A DNA stretch of 64,000 nucleotides from Pseudomonas lurida (GTDB lineage: Bacteria > Pseudomonadota > Gammaproteobacteria > Pseudomonadales > Pseudomonadaceae), in NCBI RefSeq assembly GCF_002563895.1, contig NZ_PDJB01000001.1:3765501-3829500 (forward strand), written 5' to 3'. Under the pieces are notes generated by a model. That model did no database searches, was not told the DNA's origin, and worked only from the letters and a program-made list of their open reading frames with translations. The position numbers were made by a program, and so were the translations under genes. Each line of letters begins with the position of its first letter. The first letter of the stretch is position 1. Shown here in pieces: positions 34,575 to 43,916 of this stretch.

Positions 34575-37496
34575 ATGTCTTTGATAGTTCTACTGCTTCT
34601 GCCGTTTATTGGCAGCTGTCTGGCGGCCTTGCTGCCGCACAACGCACGTAACACCGAGTCCCTGCTGGCTGGCCTTGTGGCCCTGGTCGGTACCGTTCAA
34701 GTTGCCCTGCTCTACCCCCAGATCGCCCACGGTGGCGTGATCCGCGAAGAATTCATGTGGTTGCCCAGCCTCGGGCTGAACTTCGTGTTGCGCATGGACG
34801 GGTTTGCCTGGCTGTTCTCGATGCTGGTGCTGGGCATCGGCACGCTGGTGTCGCTGTACGCGCGCTATTACATGTCGCCGGACGACCCGGTGCCGCGCTT
34901 CTTCGCGTTTTTCCTGGCGTTCATGGGCGCGATGCTCGGCCTGGTGATTTCCGGCAACCTGATCCAGATCGTGTTCTTCTGGGAACTGACCAGCCTGTTC
35001 TCGTTCCTGCTGATCGGCTATTGGCACCACCGCGCCGATGCGCGACGCGGTGCATATATGGCGTTGATGGTCACCGGCGCCGGCGGCTTGTGCCTGCTGG
35101 CGGGCGTTATGTTGCTGGGGCATATCGTCGGCAGCTACGACCTGGACCAGGTGCTGGCGGCGGGCGACCAGATTCGCGCGCATTCGCTGTACCCGGTCAT
35201 GCTGGCACTGGTGCTGATCGGCGCCCTGAGCAAAAGCGCCCAGTTCCCCTTCCACTTCTGGCTGCCCCATGCGATGGCGGCCCCTACGCCGGTGTCGGCG
35301 TATCTGCATTCGGCGACGATGGTGAAGGCTGGCGTGTTCCTGCTGGCCCGCCTGTGGCCGTCGCTGTCCGGCAGCGAAGAATGGTTCTGGATCGTCGGCG
35401 GTGCCGGCGCCCTCACGCTCCTCCTCGGCGCCTACTGCGCCATGTTTCAGAATGATCTCAAGGGCCTGCTGGCCTACTCCACCATCAGCCACCTCGGGCT
35501 GATCACCTTGCTGCTGGGTCTCAACAGCCCGCTGGCTGCCGTCGCGGCCGTGTTCCATATCCTCAACCACGCCACGTTCAAGGCCTCGCTGTTCATGGCG
35601 GCGGGCATCATTGACCACGAAAGCGGCACGCGGGATATCCGCAAGCTCAGCGGGCTGGTGCGCTTGATCCCGTTTACCGCGACCCTGGCGATGGTGGCCA
35701 GTGCCTCCATGGCGGGCGTGCCGCTGCTCAACGGCTTCCTGTCCAAAGAAATGTTCTTCGCCGAAACCGTGTTCATTACCTCGACCGCCTGGGTAGAGTT
35801 TGCCCTGCCGTTGGTTGCGACCATCGCCGGCACGTTCAGCGTGGCCTACGCCCTGCGGTTCACCGTCGACGTGTTCTTCGGCCCTACCGCAACCAACCTG
35901 CCACATACGCCGCATGAACCGCCACGCTGGATGCGTGCGCCGGTCGAGCTGCTGGTGTTCACCTGCCTGCTGGTAGGGATCTTCCCGGCCCAGGTCGTCG
36001 GTTCGATCCTCGCTGCCGCCGCGCTGCCGGTGGTGGGCGGCGTGCTGCCGGAGTACAGCCTGGCGATCTGGCACGGCTGGAACGCGCCGATGATCATGAG
36101 CCTGGTGGCCATGTCCGGCGGCGTGGTGCTGTATTTGCTGCTGCGCAAGCAACTCAAGCGTGGCCGCTTCAAGTATCCGCCCGTGATCAGCTACTTCAAC
36201 GGCAAGCGCGGCTTCGAGCGCAGCCTGGTAGTGATGATGCGCGGCGTGCGCCGGATCGAAAAACGCATCAGCACCAAGCGCCTGCAGACCCAGCTGTTCC
36301 TGCTGGTACTGGTCGCGGTCGTCGGCGGCATGATCCCGATGCTCAACAGTGGCCTCAGTTGGGGCGACCGGCCGAAGATCCCAGGGTCCATCGTGTTCGT
36401 GACCCTGTGGCTGCTGGCGATTGCCTGTGCCTTGGGCGCAGCCTGGCAAGCCAAGTATCACCGGCTGGCGGCCCTGACCATGGTCAGCGTGTGCGGCCTG
36501 ATGACCTGCGTCACCTTCGTGTGGTTCTCGGCGCCGGACCTCGCGCTGACGCAGTTGGTGGTCGAAGTGGTCACCACTGTACTGATCCTGCTGGGCCTGC
36601 GCTGGCTGCCACGGCGAATCGAAGAAGTCTCGCCACTGCCCAGTTCGCTGCGCAAGGCACGCATCCGTCGCCTGCGTGACTTCCTGCTGTCCACCGTGGT
36701 GGGCGGCGGCATGGCGTTGCTGTCCTACGCGATGCTGACCCGCCAGACACCCAACGATATCTCCTCGTTCTACCTCAGCCGCGCCCTGCCCGAAGGCGGC
36801 GGCAGCAATGTGGTGAACGTGATGCTGGTGGACTTCCGTGGCTTCGACACCCTGGGTGAAATCACCGTGCTCGGCGCCGTCGCGCTGACGGTGTACGCCC
36901 TGCTGCGCCGCTTCCGCCCCTCCAAGGAAAGCATGCAGCTGCCTGCGCAACAGCGCCAGTTGGCGCCGGACGTGGCCACCGACCTGGTCAACCCGCGCCA
37001 GGCCAGCGACACCGCGTTGGGCTTCATGATGGTGCCGGCGGTGCTGGTGCGCCTGCTCCTGCCAATTGCGCTGGTGGTGTCGTTCTACCTGTTCATGCGC
37101 GGCCACAACCAGCCGGGCGGCGGGTTTGTCGCCGGCCTGGTGATGTCGGTCGCGTTTATCCTGCAATACATGGTCGCCGGCACGCAGTGGGTAGAAGCAC
37201 AGATGAGCCTGCGGCCGATGCGCTGGATGGGCTTCGGGCTGTTCTCGGCGACCCTCACCGGGCTTGGTGCGCTGTTTGCCGGCTACCCCTTCCTCACTAC
37301 CCATACTTGGCATTTCAGCCTGCCGGTGCTCGGCGATATTCATGTCGCCAGCGCCTTGTTCTTCGACGTCGGCGTGTACGCCATGGTCGTAGGCTCCACG
37401 CTGCTGATGCTCACCGCCCTGGGTCACCAGTCCGTGCGGGCCCATAAACCGAGCAACCAGGCCAAAGTGGTTGCCGCAACGGAAGGAGCCGCCTGA
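34575..37496 (+). CDS. mrpA: Mrp/Pha cation:proton antiporter subunit A
   Basis: The 973-residue membrane protein is the large subunit of the multi-subunit Na+(K+)/H+ antiporter. Its first 500 residues match NuoL, with conserved YYMSPDDP, FWELTSLFSFLLIGYW and HSATMVKAGVFLLARLWP. The C-terminal part includes the MrpB-like domain (GGGFVAGLVMSVAFILQYMVAG), so A and B are fused, as is usual in Pseudomonas, and there is no separate mrpB. The complex helps with sodium, potassium and alkaline pH tolerance. First gene of a six-gene operon with all junctions overlapping. Confidence 0.95.
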   Translation: MSLIVLLLLPFIGSCLAALLPHNARNTESLLAGLVALVGTVQVALLYPQIAHGGVIREEFMWLPSLGLNFVLRMDGFAWLFSMLVLGIGTLVSLYARYYMSPDDPVPRFFAFFLAFMGAMLGLVISGNLIQIVFFWELTSLFSFLLIGYWHHRADARRGAYMALMVTGAGGLCLLAGVMLLGHIVGSYDLDQVLAAGDQIRAHSLYPVMLALVLIGALSKSAQFPFHFWLPHAMAAPTPVSAYLHSATMVKAGVFLLARLWPSLSGSEEWFWIVGGAGALTLLLGAYCAMFQNDLKGLLAYSTISHLGLITLLLGLNSPLAAVAAVFHILNHATFKASLFMAAGIIDHESGTRDIRKLSGLVRLIPFTATLAMVASASMAGVPLLNGFLSKEMFFAETVFITSTAWVEFALPLVATIAGTFSVAYALRFTVDVFFGPTATNLPHTPHEPPRWMRAPVELLVFTCLLVGIFPAQVVGSILAAAALPVVGGVLPEYSLAIWHGWNAPMIMSLVAMSGGVVLYLLLRKQLKRGRFKYPPVISYFNGKRGFERSLVVMMRGVRRIEKRISTKRLQTQLFLLVLVAVVGGMIPMLNSGLSWGDRPKIPGSIVFVTLWLLAIACALGAAWQAKYHRLAALTMVSVCGLMTCVTFVWFSAPDLALTQLVVEVVTTVLILLGLRWLPRRIEEVSPLPSSLRKARIRRLRDFLLSTVVGGGMALLSYAMLTRQTPNDISSFYLSRALPEGGGSNVVNVMLVDFRGFDTLGEITVLGAVALTVYALLRRFRPSKESMQLPAQQRQLAPDVATDLVNPRQASDTALGFMMVPAVLVRLLLPIALVVSFYLFMRGHNQPGGGFVAGLVMSVAFILQYMVAGTQWVEAQMSLRPMRWMGFGLFSATLTGLGALFAGYPFLTTHTWHFSLPVLGDIHVASALFFDVGVYAMVVGSTLLMLTALGHQSVRAHKPSNQAKVVAATEGAA

Positions 37497-37840
37497 TGGA
37501 AGAAGTCATCGCAATTGCCATTGGGGTCCTGGCGGCCTCCGGCGTCTGGTTGATCCTGCGGCCACGGACATTCCAGGTGGTGATGGGCCTGTGCCTGCTG
37601 TCGTACGGGGTCAACCTGTTCATTTTCAGCATGGGCAGCCTGTTTATCGGCAAGGAGCCGATCATCAAGGACGGCGTGCCGCAAGACCTGCTCAACTACA
37701 CCGACCCGCTGCCCCAGGCCCTGGTGCTCACAGCCATCGTGATCAGTTTCGCCATGACGGCGTTGTTCCTGGTGGTACTGCTGGCCTCGCGGGGCCTGAC
37801 CGGCACTGACCACGTGGACGGCCGGGAGCCCAAGGAATGA
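37496..37840 (+). CDS. mrpC: Mrp antiporter subunit C
   Basis: A 114-residue NuoK-like protein with three membrane helices (residues 4-24, 30-50, 75-97). The conserved VMGLCLLSYGVNLFIFSMG identifies subunit C. Its ATG overlaps the mrpA stop by one base. Confidence 0.93.
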   Translation: MEEVIAIAIGVLAASGVWLILRPRTFQVVMGLCLLSYGVNLFIFSMGSLFIGKEPIIKDGVPQDLLNYTDPLPQALVLTAIVISFAMTALFLVVLLASRGLTGTDHVDGREPKE

Positions 37841-39519
37841 ATTGGGTCAACCAACTGATCGTCGCTCCCATCCTGCTGCCGTTGCTCACCGCCGCACTGA
37901 TGCTGATGCTCGGCGAAAAACGCCGTCCGCTGAAGGCCAAGATCAATCTGTTCTCCAGCGTCATCGGCCTCGGCATCGCGATCCTGCTGTTGTACTGGAC
38001 GCAAAAAGGCGGCCCCGGCTCGATTGGCGTCTACCTGCCGGGCAACTGGCAGGTGCCATTCGGCATTGTGCTGGTGGTCGACCAACTCTCGGCGTTGATG
38101 CTGGTGCTCACCGGGATCATCGGCGTGAGCGCGCTGCTGTTCGCCATGGCCCGCTGGGACCGTGCCGGTACCAGCTTCCATGCGCTGTTCCAGATCCAGA
38201 TGATGGGCCTGTACGGCGCATTCCTCACGGCGGACCTGTTCAACCTGTTCGTGTTCTTCGAGGTGCTGCTGGCGGCGTCCTATGGCTTGATGCTGCACGG
38301 TTCCGGCCGTGCGCGGGTATCGTCGGGGCTGCATTACATTGCAATCAACTTGCTGGCCTCGTCGCTGTTCCTGATTGGCGCGGCGATGATCTACGGTGTC
38401 ACCGGCACGCTGAACTTCGCGGACCTCGCGCTGAAAATCCCGCTGGTGCCCGAGGCCGATCGCGGCCTGTTGCATGCCGGTGCAGCCATCCTCGCGACAG
38501 CATTCCTGGCCAAGGCCGGCATGTGGCCGCTGAACTTCTGGTTGGCACCCGCCTACTCTTCGGCCAGCGCGCCGGTGGCGGCGATGTTCGCGATCATGAC
38601 CAAGGTCGGCGTGTACACCGTGCTGCGCCTGTGGACCCTGCTGTTCTCCGGCCAGGCCGGTGCGTCGGCGCTGTTTGGCGGTGATTGGCTGGTGTATGGC
38701 GGCATGGCGACCATCGTCTGTGCGGCGCTGGCGATGGTGGCGGCGCAGCGGTTGGAGCGCATGGCCAGCTTGAGCATCCTGGTGTCGGCCGGGATCCTGC
38801 TGTCGGCCGTGGGTTTCGCCCAGCCAAGCCTGACCGCCGGGGCGCTGTTCTATCTGGTCAGCTCCACCTTGGCGCTGAGCGCGCTGTTCCTGCTGGCTGA
38901 GCTGATCGAGCGCTCGCGCTCGGCCAACGACCTGCCGCTGGACGAAGAAATCGACGCGCTGCCCAAGGCCATGGAGTCCCTGCATCCACGGCCCGGCGTC
39001 AACCTCGATGATGAGCAGAAAGCCGTGGTCGGCCAGGTCATTCCCTGGACCATGGCGTTCCTCGGCCTGAGCTTCGTCGCCTGCGCCCTGTTGATCATTG
39101 GCATGCCGCCGCTGTCCGGATTTATCGGCAAGCTCAGCCTGTTGAGTGCGCTGGTCAATCCACTGGGCCTGGGCGTTAGTGTCGATGAACCGATTCGCCC
39201 CGCGGCCTGGGGCCTGGTGGCACTGCTGATCCTCTCCGGGCTGGCGTCGCTGATCGCTTTCGCACGGCTGGGCATCCAGCGCTTCTGGACCCCAGAGGAG
39301 CGCCCATCACCGCTGTTGCGCCGCTACGAGTGCGTGCCGATCTTCTTCCTGCTTGGCCTCAGCATTCTGCTGACCTTCAAGGCCGAACCGCTGATGCGCT
39401 ACACCCAGGCCACCGCCGTCAGCCTGAACAACCCGGAACACTATGTGATGGCGGTGATGGCGACCCGTCCGGTGCCAAGCCCTGAAGCCCAGGCGGCCGC
39501 GCTGGAGGTGCAACCATGA
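37837..39519 (+). CDS. mrpD: Mrp antiporter subunit D
   Basis: The 560-residue NuoN/NuoM-like subunit has about 14 helices. It includes MGLYGAFLTADLFNLFVFFEVLL with the key Glu of the proton channel, KAGMWPLNFWLAPAYSSAS, and GMPPLSGFIGKL. It works with subunit A in proton and cation translocation. It overlaps mrpC by four bases. Confidence 0.94.
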   Translation: MNWVNQLIVAPILLPLLTAALMLMLGEKRRPLKAKINLFSSVIGLGIAILLLYWTQKGGPGSIGVYLPGNWQVPFGIVLVVDQLSALMLVLTGIIGVSALLFAMARWDRAGTSFHALFQIQMMGLYGAFLTADLFNLFVFFEVLLAASYGLMLHGSGRARVSSGLHYIAINLLASSLFLIGAAMIYGVTGTLNFADLALKIPLVPEADRGLLHAGAAILATAFLAKAGMWPLNFWLAPAYSSASAPVAAMFAIMTKVGVYTVLRLWTLLFSGQAGASALFGGDWLVYGGMATIVCAALAMVAAQRLERMASLSILVSAGILLSAVGFAQPSLTAGALFYLVSSTLALSALFLLAELIERSRSANDLPLDEEIDALPKAMESLHPRPGVNLDDEQKAVVGQVIPWTMAFLGLSFVACALLIIGMPPLSGFIGKLSLLSALVNPLGLGVSVDEPIRPAAWGLVALLILSGLASLIAFARLGIQRFWTPEERPSPLLRRYECVPIFFLLGLSILLTFKAEPLMRYTQATAVSLNNPEHYVMAVMATRPVPSPEAQAAALEVQP

Positions 39520-40004
39520 AGCGACTGTTTCCAGCCCCATGGCTGTCCCTGGCGTTGTGGGTGTTGTGGCTGGTGCTGAACCTGTCGGTCAGCCCCGGCA
39601 ACCTGCTGCTGGGCGCCGCCCTTGGCTTTCTTGCGCCGCTGATGATGGCACCGCTGCGCCCCTTGCCGATCCGCATCCGTCGCCCCGGCGTGATCATCCG
39701 CCTGTTTTTCCTGGTGGGCCGCGATGTGATCGTCTCCAACCTGCAAGTGGCGTGGGGCGTGCTGATGTGCGGCTCGCGCCCGCCGCGTTCGCGCTTCATC
39801 AAGATCCCCCTCGACCTGCGCGACCCCAACGGCCTGGCCGCACTGTCGATGATTACCACGGTGGTGCCCGGCACCATCTGGTCGGAACTGGCGCTGGACC
39901 GCAGCATCCTGCTCTTGCACGTGTTCGACCTGGAGGATGAAGCGCCCTTCATCGAGCACTTTAAGACCACCTACGAGCGGCCCCTGATGGAGATCTTCGA
40001 ATGA
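39516..40004 (+). CDS. mrpE: Mrp antiporter subunit E
   Basis: A 162-residue protein with two or three N-terminal helices and a soluble domain. The conserved region FIKIPLDLRDPNGLAALSMITTVVPGTIW defines MrpE. It is needed for assembly of the complex in other bacteria. Confidence 0.93.
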   Translation: MKRLFPAPWLSLALWVLWLVLNLSVSPGNLLLGAALGFLAPLMMAPLRPLPIRIRRPGVIIRLFFLVGRDVIVSNLQVAWGVLMCGSRPPRSRFIKIPLDLRDPNGLAALSMITTVVPGTIWSELALDRSILLLHVFDLEDEAPFIEHFKTTYERPLMEIFE

Positions 40005-40279
40005 GCGCCCTGCTCTCCAATGCGATCCTGTTCAGCCTGTTCCTGTTCTCGCTGGCCATGGTGCTGACGCTGATCCGCCTGTTCAAGGGCCCTTCGGCCC
40101 AGGACCGGGTACTGGCGCTGGACTACTTGTACATCCTGGCGATGCTGATGATGCTGGTGCTGGGCATTCGCTATGCCAGTGACACCTACTTTGAAGCGGC
40201 GCTGTTGATTGCGCTGTTTGGCTTCGTGGGCTCGTTTGCCCTGGCGAAATTCCTGCTGCGTGGGGAGGTGATTGAATGA
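40001..40279 (+). CDS. mrpF: Mrp antiporter subunit F
   Basis: A 92-residue, three-helix protein with the family motif IRLFKGPSAQDRVLALD and the second helix AMLMMLVLGIRYASDTYFEAALLIALFGF. It overlaps mrpE by four bases. Confidence 0.93.
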   Translation: MSALLSNAILFSLFLFSLAMVLTLIRLFKGPSAQDRVLALDYLYILAMLMMLVLGIRYASDTYFEAALLIALFGFVGSFALAKFLLRGEVIE

Positions 40280-40614
40280 TGCCGTTGTGGATGGAAGTAG
40301 CCGTCGGGGTACTGCTGGTGTTGAGCAGCGTGTTTGCGCTGATTGGCGCCATCGGGTTGTTGCGGATGAAAGACTTCTTCCAGCGCATGCACCCGCCGGC
40401 GCTGGCGTCGACGTTGGGTGCCTGGTGCGTGGCACTGGCATCGATCATCTATTTTTCGGTGCTCAAGTCCGGGCCGGTGTTGCACGGGTGGTTGATTCCG
40501 ATCCTGTTATCGATCACCGTGCCGGTGACCACACTGCTGCTGGCCCGCACGGCCCTGTTCCGCAAGCGCATGGCCGGTGATGATGTGCCGGCCGAGGTCA
40601 GCAGCCGCCGCTGA
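40276..40614 (+). CDS. mrpG: Mrp antiporter subunit G
   Basis: A 112-residue protein with three helices and the motif GAIGLLRMKDFFQRMHPPALASTLGAW typical of subunit G. It is the last gene of the operon. The C-terminal tail is basic and cytoplasmic. Confidence 0.93.
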   Translation: MMPLWMEVAVGVLLVLSSVFALIGAIGLLRMKDFFQRMHPPALASTLGAWCVALASIIYFSVLKSGPVLHGWLIPILLSITVPVTTLLLARTALFRKRMAGDDVPAEVSSRR

Positions 40615-40640
40615 GTCCTCAGAAACACAGAGGTCCAAAG

Positions 40641-40666
40641 GTGGGAGGGGGCAAGCCCCCTCCCAC
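40641..40666. terminator. REP-like hairpin after the mrp operon
   Basis: A perfect 12-base stem (GTGGGAGGGGGC with GCCCCCTCCCAC) with a 2-base spacer is followed by ATTTTG. It is a single REP palindrome that can act as terminator between the convergent mrp and HIT genes. Confidence 0.7.
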
Positions 40667-40679
40667 ATTTTGAACTGTG

Positions 40680-41138
40680 TCAGGCAAAAGATCGGATTCT
40701 GACCGCCAATTCCGCCAACCCCTCATCATCGGCCCGCACATGATCGTGGGACGAGATGTACCCTTCATATGCCTCGAAGAACTTGTCCACCTTCGAACTC
40801 AGCGGCTTGAAGGTACTATCGCCGCCGGTCCCATGCATGGGAAACAACTTCGCATGCAGATGATCCACCCCATACCCTTCCAGCATCATCCCCGTACGGG
40901 CCACATCGGGAAACGCACGGTCGATCTGAAGCGCGGTTTTCTTCGCTGCAACGGCAAGCCCGGCCAACACCTCATCCGGCTGCGCAAACGCATAGCTGCC
41001 GTAGTGCTGCTTGGGGATCACCACGCTGAAACCCGGTGTATTGGGGAAAATCGAGAGAAACGCCATATGCTGGTCGTCTTCCCACAGAATGTGCGCTGGG
41101 GAGGTCTTCTTAACAATGCTGCAAAAAATACAATCCAT
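40680..41138 (-). CDS. HIT family protein
   Basis: The 152-residue protein has the histidine-triad fold: MDCIFCSIV at the N terminus, SIFPNTPGFSVVIPKQHYGS in the middle and the triad segment VDHLHAKLFPM. Here the third position of the HxHxH motif is Lys rather than His, while the middle, nucleophilic His is kept. HIT enzymes hydrolyse nucleoside phosphoramidates or dinucleotides. Retention of the nucleophile suggests activity. CxxC in the start may bind zinc. It is divergent from the HxlR gene. Confidence 0.85.
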   Translation of the reverse strand: MDCIFCSIVKKTSPAHILWEDDQHMAFLSIFPNTPGFSVVIPKQHYGSYAFAQPDEVLAGLAVAAKKTALQIDRAFPDVARTGMMLEGYGVDHLHAKLFPMHGTGGDSTFKPLSSKVDKFFEAYEGYISSHDHVRADDEGLAELAVRIRSFA

Positions 41139-41232
41139 TTAAATCACCGCCAGTTTCATCGTGGGTTTGGTCGTGTCGACCATCTAAAGCTAGGATGCGG
41201 CAGGCGTCAAAATAAATAGGCACTTTCAGATA

Positions 41233-41245
41233 TGTCCGAAGGACA
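41233..41245. promoter_or_regulatory. Palindrome before the HxlR gene, candidate autoregulatory operator
   Basis: TGTCC-GAA-GGACA ends six bases before the ATG and includes part of the ribosome binding site. HxlR-type regulators are small dimers that commonly bind such short palindromes near their own genes, so autorepression is likely. Confidence 0.5.
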
Positions 41246-41251
41246 CATGCG

Positions 41252-41581
41252 ATGAGCACCCTCTACACCCCCGCCACCGCCGCGGCCGACGTTGAAACCA
41301 CCCTTGCCTGGCTCGGCGGGCGCTGGAAACTGATCATCCTGTTCCACCTGTTCGGCGGTCAGGTGCAGCGGTATTCTGACCTCGAGCGGCTGATCCCGGA
41401 CATCTCGCAGAAGATGCTCGCCCAGCAACTGCGCCAGCTCGAAGCCGATGGCCTGGTGCATCGCACCGTCTACCCGGTGGTGCCGCCCAAAGTCGAATAC
41501 CGCATGACCGAGTGGGGCCAGAGCCTGTGCCCGGTGCTGGATGGCCTGCTCAAATGGCAGGCCGCCAAGCCGACGAGTTAG
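41252..41581 (+). CDS. HxlR family transcriptional regulator
   Basis: The 109-residue winged-helix protein matches HxlR regulators: [49 protein letters not shown], and [16 protein letters not shown]. These often sense reactive electrophiles or redox change and regulate an adjacent oxidoreductase. There is only one Cys, near the C terminus. Its stop overlaps the stop of the convergent SDR gene by four bases, so the two form a likely regulator-target pair in tail-to-tail arrangement. Confidence 0.9.
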   Translation: MSTLYTPATAAADVETTLAWLGGRWKLIILFHLFGGQVQRYSDLERLIPDISQKMLAQQLRQLEADGLVHRTVYPVVPPKVEYRMTEWGQSLCPVLDGLLKWQAAKPTS

Positions 41582-42360
41582 ACCGTAGGCACGGTACCGC
41601 CGTCGATCACGTACTCGGTGCCGCTGATCGACGCGGCGCGGGGCGAGACCAGGAAGGCAATCAAGTCGGCCACCTCCCGGGGCTTGGCCGGGCGCCCAAG
41701 CGGAATACCGCCCAAGGCCTGCATGATGATCTGCTTGCCACCCTCGTAATCCGTTCCCGCCTGCTCCGCCAGACGCTCAGCCAGCGCCACCGCCGCGTCG
41801 GTCTCCACCCAGCCCGGCGAAACCCGCACCACTCGAACCCCCTTGGGCGTCACTTCTTTCGACAAGCTCTTGCTGTAGGTCGCCAACGCCGCCTTCGCCG
41901 CGGCATACGCCGTGGTCGACTCCGGCAACGGCAGCTCCCGCTGGATCGACGTGACATGAATAACCACCCCTGCCCCTCGCTCGATCATCCCCGGCAACAG
42001 CGCCCGATCCACCCGCACCGCCGCCATCAGGTTCTGGCCGAGTGCACTCGCCCACTGCTCATCATCGAGCACCGCAAAACCACCGCCTGGCGCGCTGGAG
42101 CCGCCGAGCACATTGACGATGATATCGACGCCGCCGAAGTGGTTTTTCACCGCCTCGGTAGCACTGGCACAACCTGCGGCAGTGGCCAGGTCGGCGACGA
42201 TGAAATGCACGCCTTCGGGCGTCGAATCCGCCGCTGAACGCGCGACCGAAATTACTTGGGCACCTTGTTCACGCAACACCGCCACCACGGCGGCGCCGAT
42301 ACCTTTGGTGCCACCGGTGACCAGTGCACGAAGGCCTTTGAGGCCAAGATCAAAACTCAT
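41578..42360 (-). CDS. SDR family oxidoreductase
   Basis: The 260-residue protein is a classical short-chain dehydrogenase with the cofactor motif TGGTKGIG, an NVLGGS segment replacing NNAG, and the Ser-Tyr-Lys triad ([20 protein letters not shown]). The C terminus reads [13 protein letters not shown], as usual. Start at MSFDLGL is backed by AGGAG eight bases upstream; the frame extends 60 codons further without support. Substrate is unknown. Confidence 0.9.
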   Translation of the reverse strand: MSFDLGLKGLRALVTGGTKGIGAAVVAVLREQGAQVISVARSAADSTPEGVHFIVADLATAAGCASATEAVKNHFGGVDIIVNVLGGSSAPGGGFAVLDDEQWASALGQNLMAAVRVDRALLPGMIERGAGVVIHVTSIQRELPLPESTTAYAAAKAALATYSKSLSKEVTPKGVRVVRVSPGWVETDAAVALAERLAEQAGTDYEGGKQIIMQALGGIPLGRPAKPREVADLIAFLVSPRAASISGTEYVIDGGTVPTV

Positions 42361-42539
42361 GGAAACGACTCCTGGGTAAACGAAGACCGCAGGATAGGAA
42401 CCGGGCGCGCAGGCCACAAGAACGCACGAAAAGGTAATGGGCTCACTGAAAAGTAAGTGCCTGGATTCCGGGGCCCTCATAACACGCCCACCCGTAGAAG
42501 CCGGCTTGCGAGCACCTACAGATGCAATGCCCCCCGTCA

Positions 42540-43208
42540 TTACAGGATCGGCGCGCCGAATCTGCTCAGGCGTGGCATCCAGTGATCCAGGATCTGCGCC
42601 GACGCCAGGACATGATGTGCCCGTCCGATCAGCAGCCGACGCGGCACGACGCCGATATACCGGGAGTCATCGCTGTTATCACGGTTGTCCCCCAGCATGA
42701 AATAACTGTCGGCCGGCACCACCACCGGCCCGAAGTTGCGCAACGCCCGCACCGTTGGCATGAACTGCACGGTGCGCTGACGGTTGGCCACCCGTTCACT
42801 CAGCTTGATCCCCGGCACCGTATGACCGGGAACAATGGGCTCACTGATGTCTTGCGCGTCACTGTAAGTGGCCGGCACGCCGTTGACCCACAACACCTCG
42901 TCTTTCATTTCCAGGGTGTCACCGGGGATGCCGACAATGCGCTTGATCAGGCGCATGCCATCCTTGGGCGATGAGAACGTGACCACATCACCGCGCTGTG
43001 GGTTATCGAGTTTGGCCAGGGAGATATCCGTGAGCGGGACCTTGAGGTCATACGCCACGCGGTTGACCAGCACCACATCGCCCTCCAGTAAAGTCGGGCG
43101 CATGGAGCCGGAGGGAATGGGGTTCCAGTCAGCCAGGGAGGTACGGAACACGCCGAAGCACAACCAGAAAATAATTGCGTAACGGTAACGGATCAGCCAA
43201 CTTCGCAT
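42540..43208 (-). CDS. lepB: Signal peptidase I (second, short paralogue)
   Basis: The 222-residue protein has one N-terminal membrane helix (residues 7-22), then the catalytic Ser in [11 protein letters not shown] and the general base Lys in [14 protein letters not shown]. The [11 protein letters not shown] box is also present. It cleaves Sec signal peptides at the periplasmic face. It lacks the second transmembrane helix of E. coli LepB and does not sit in the lepA-lepB-rnc context, so it is probably an accessory paralogue. I start at MRSWL, preceded by GAGGA; an ATG 27 bases upstream is possible. Confidence 0.88.
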   Translation of the reverse strand: MRSWLIRYRYAIIFWLCFGVFRTSLADWNPIPSGSMRPTLLEGDVVLVNRVAYDLKVPLTDISLAKLDNPQRGDVVTFSSPKDGMRLIKRIVGIPGDTLEMKDEVLWVNGVPATYSDAQDISEPIVPGHTVPGIKLSERVANRQRTVQFMPTVRALRNFGPVVVPADSYFMLGDNRDNSDDSRYIGVVPRRLLIGRAHHVLASAQILDHWMPRLSRFGAPIL

Positions 43209-43320
43209 ACATCCTCGCACGACAGAAAGGGGCATCAGGACTGTTTCTTGGACGCCCGGTTTTTGCACGCGCGGATTAAATCAACATTAGCGTCCACGCG
43301 CACTAAAAGGAGTTTTCGCC

Positions 43321-43872
43321 ATGGATATCCGATGTTCAGTCTTCATCGCAGCCAGCATCGACGGCTTTATTGCCCGCCCGAACGGTGATATCGAGTGGTT
43401 GCACCTACCAGAGTACGAAACCGCCAAGTTGAACGGCGTGACCTATGAACGCTTCATCGCCACGGTCGATGCACTGGTAATGGGTCGCAAAACCCTGGAG
43501 AAAATCTTGTCCTTCCCCGAGTGGCCCTACGAGGGCACGCCCGTCATTGCGCTCTCCCACCAGCCTCTGCAGATCCCTGCGCACCTGGAGGGCAAGGTCG
43601 AGGTCATGGCAGGAGACGTCACCTCACTCGTGGCAACATTAGCCGAGCGCGGCATGAAGCACCTCTATATCGACGGAGGCCAGACGATCCAGGCGTTTCT
43701 TGAAGCGGGCCTGGTCAATGAACTGATCATCACACGTATCCCGGTTTTACTCGGGCAAGGGATTCCACTCTTCAGCCAGATCGGTCGACAACTTGAGCTT
43801 CGCCATATCGGCACGCATGAGTCGGACAATGGTTTTGTTCAAAGTCGGTATCAAGTGATGCAATCTTCATAG
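43321..43872 (+). CDS. Dihydrofolate reductase family protein (RibD C-terminal-like)
   Basis: The 183-residue protein has the DHFR/RibD reductase fold: VFIAASIDGFIARPNGDIEWL at the start, VMGRKTLEKILSF, and the C-terminal HLYIDGGQTIQAFLEAGLVNELIIT. These proteins bind NADPH and reduce folate- or flavin-precursor-like substrates. The true substrate is unclear. A decayed peptidase E gene follows it 44 bases downstream. Confidence 0.88.
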   Translation: MDIRCSVFIAASIDGFIARPNGDIEWLHLPEYETAKLNGVTYERFIATVDALVMGRKTLEKILSFPEWPYEGTPVIALSHQPLQIPAHLEGKVEVMAGDVTSLVATLAERGMKHLYIDGGQTIQAFLEAGLVNELIITRIPVLLGQGIPLFSQIGRQLELRHIGTHESDNGFVQSRYQVMQSS

Positions 43873-43916
43873 CGGCGGCAGACACTCATATCGCGCAAGA
43901 CGGACAGGAGGTCAGG

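Noticed and set aside
34590-37445. Open frame of 951 codons on the minus strand opposite mrpA
   Set aside because: Its composition (Gln, His, Arg rich) is the mirror of a GC-rich gene on the other strand; mrpA is unmistakable and continuous.
42361-42540. N-terminal extension of the SDR protein
   Set aside because: No ribosome binding site and non-conserved sequence; the classical cofactor motif sits at the usual distance from the later ATG.
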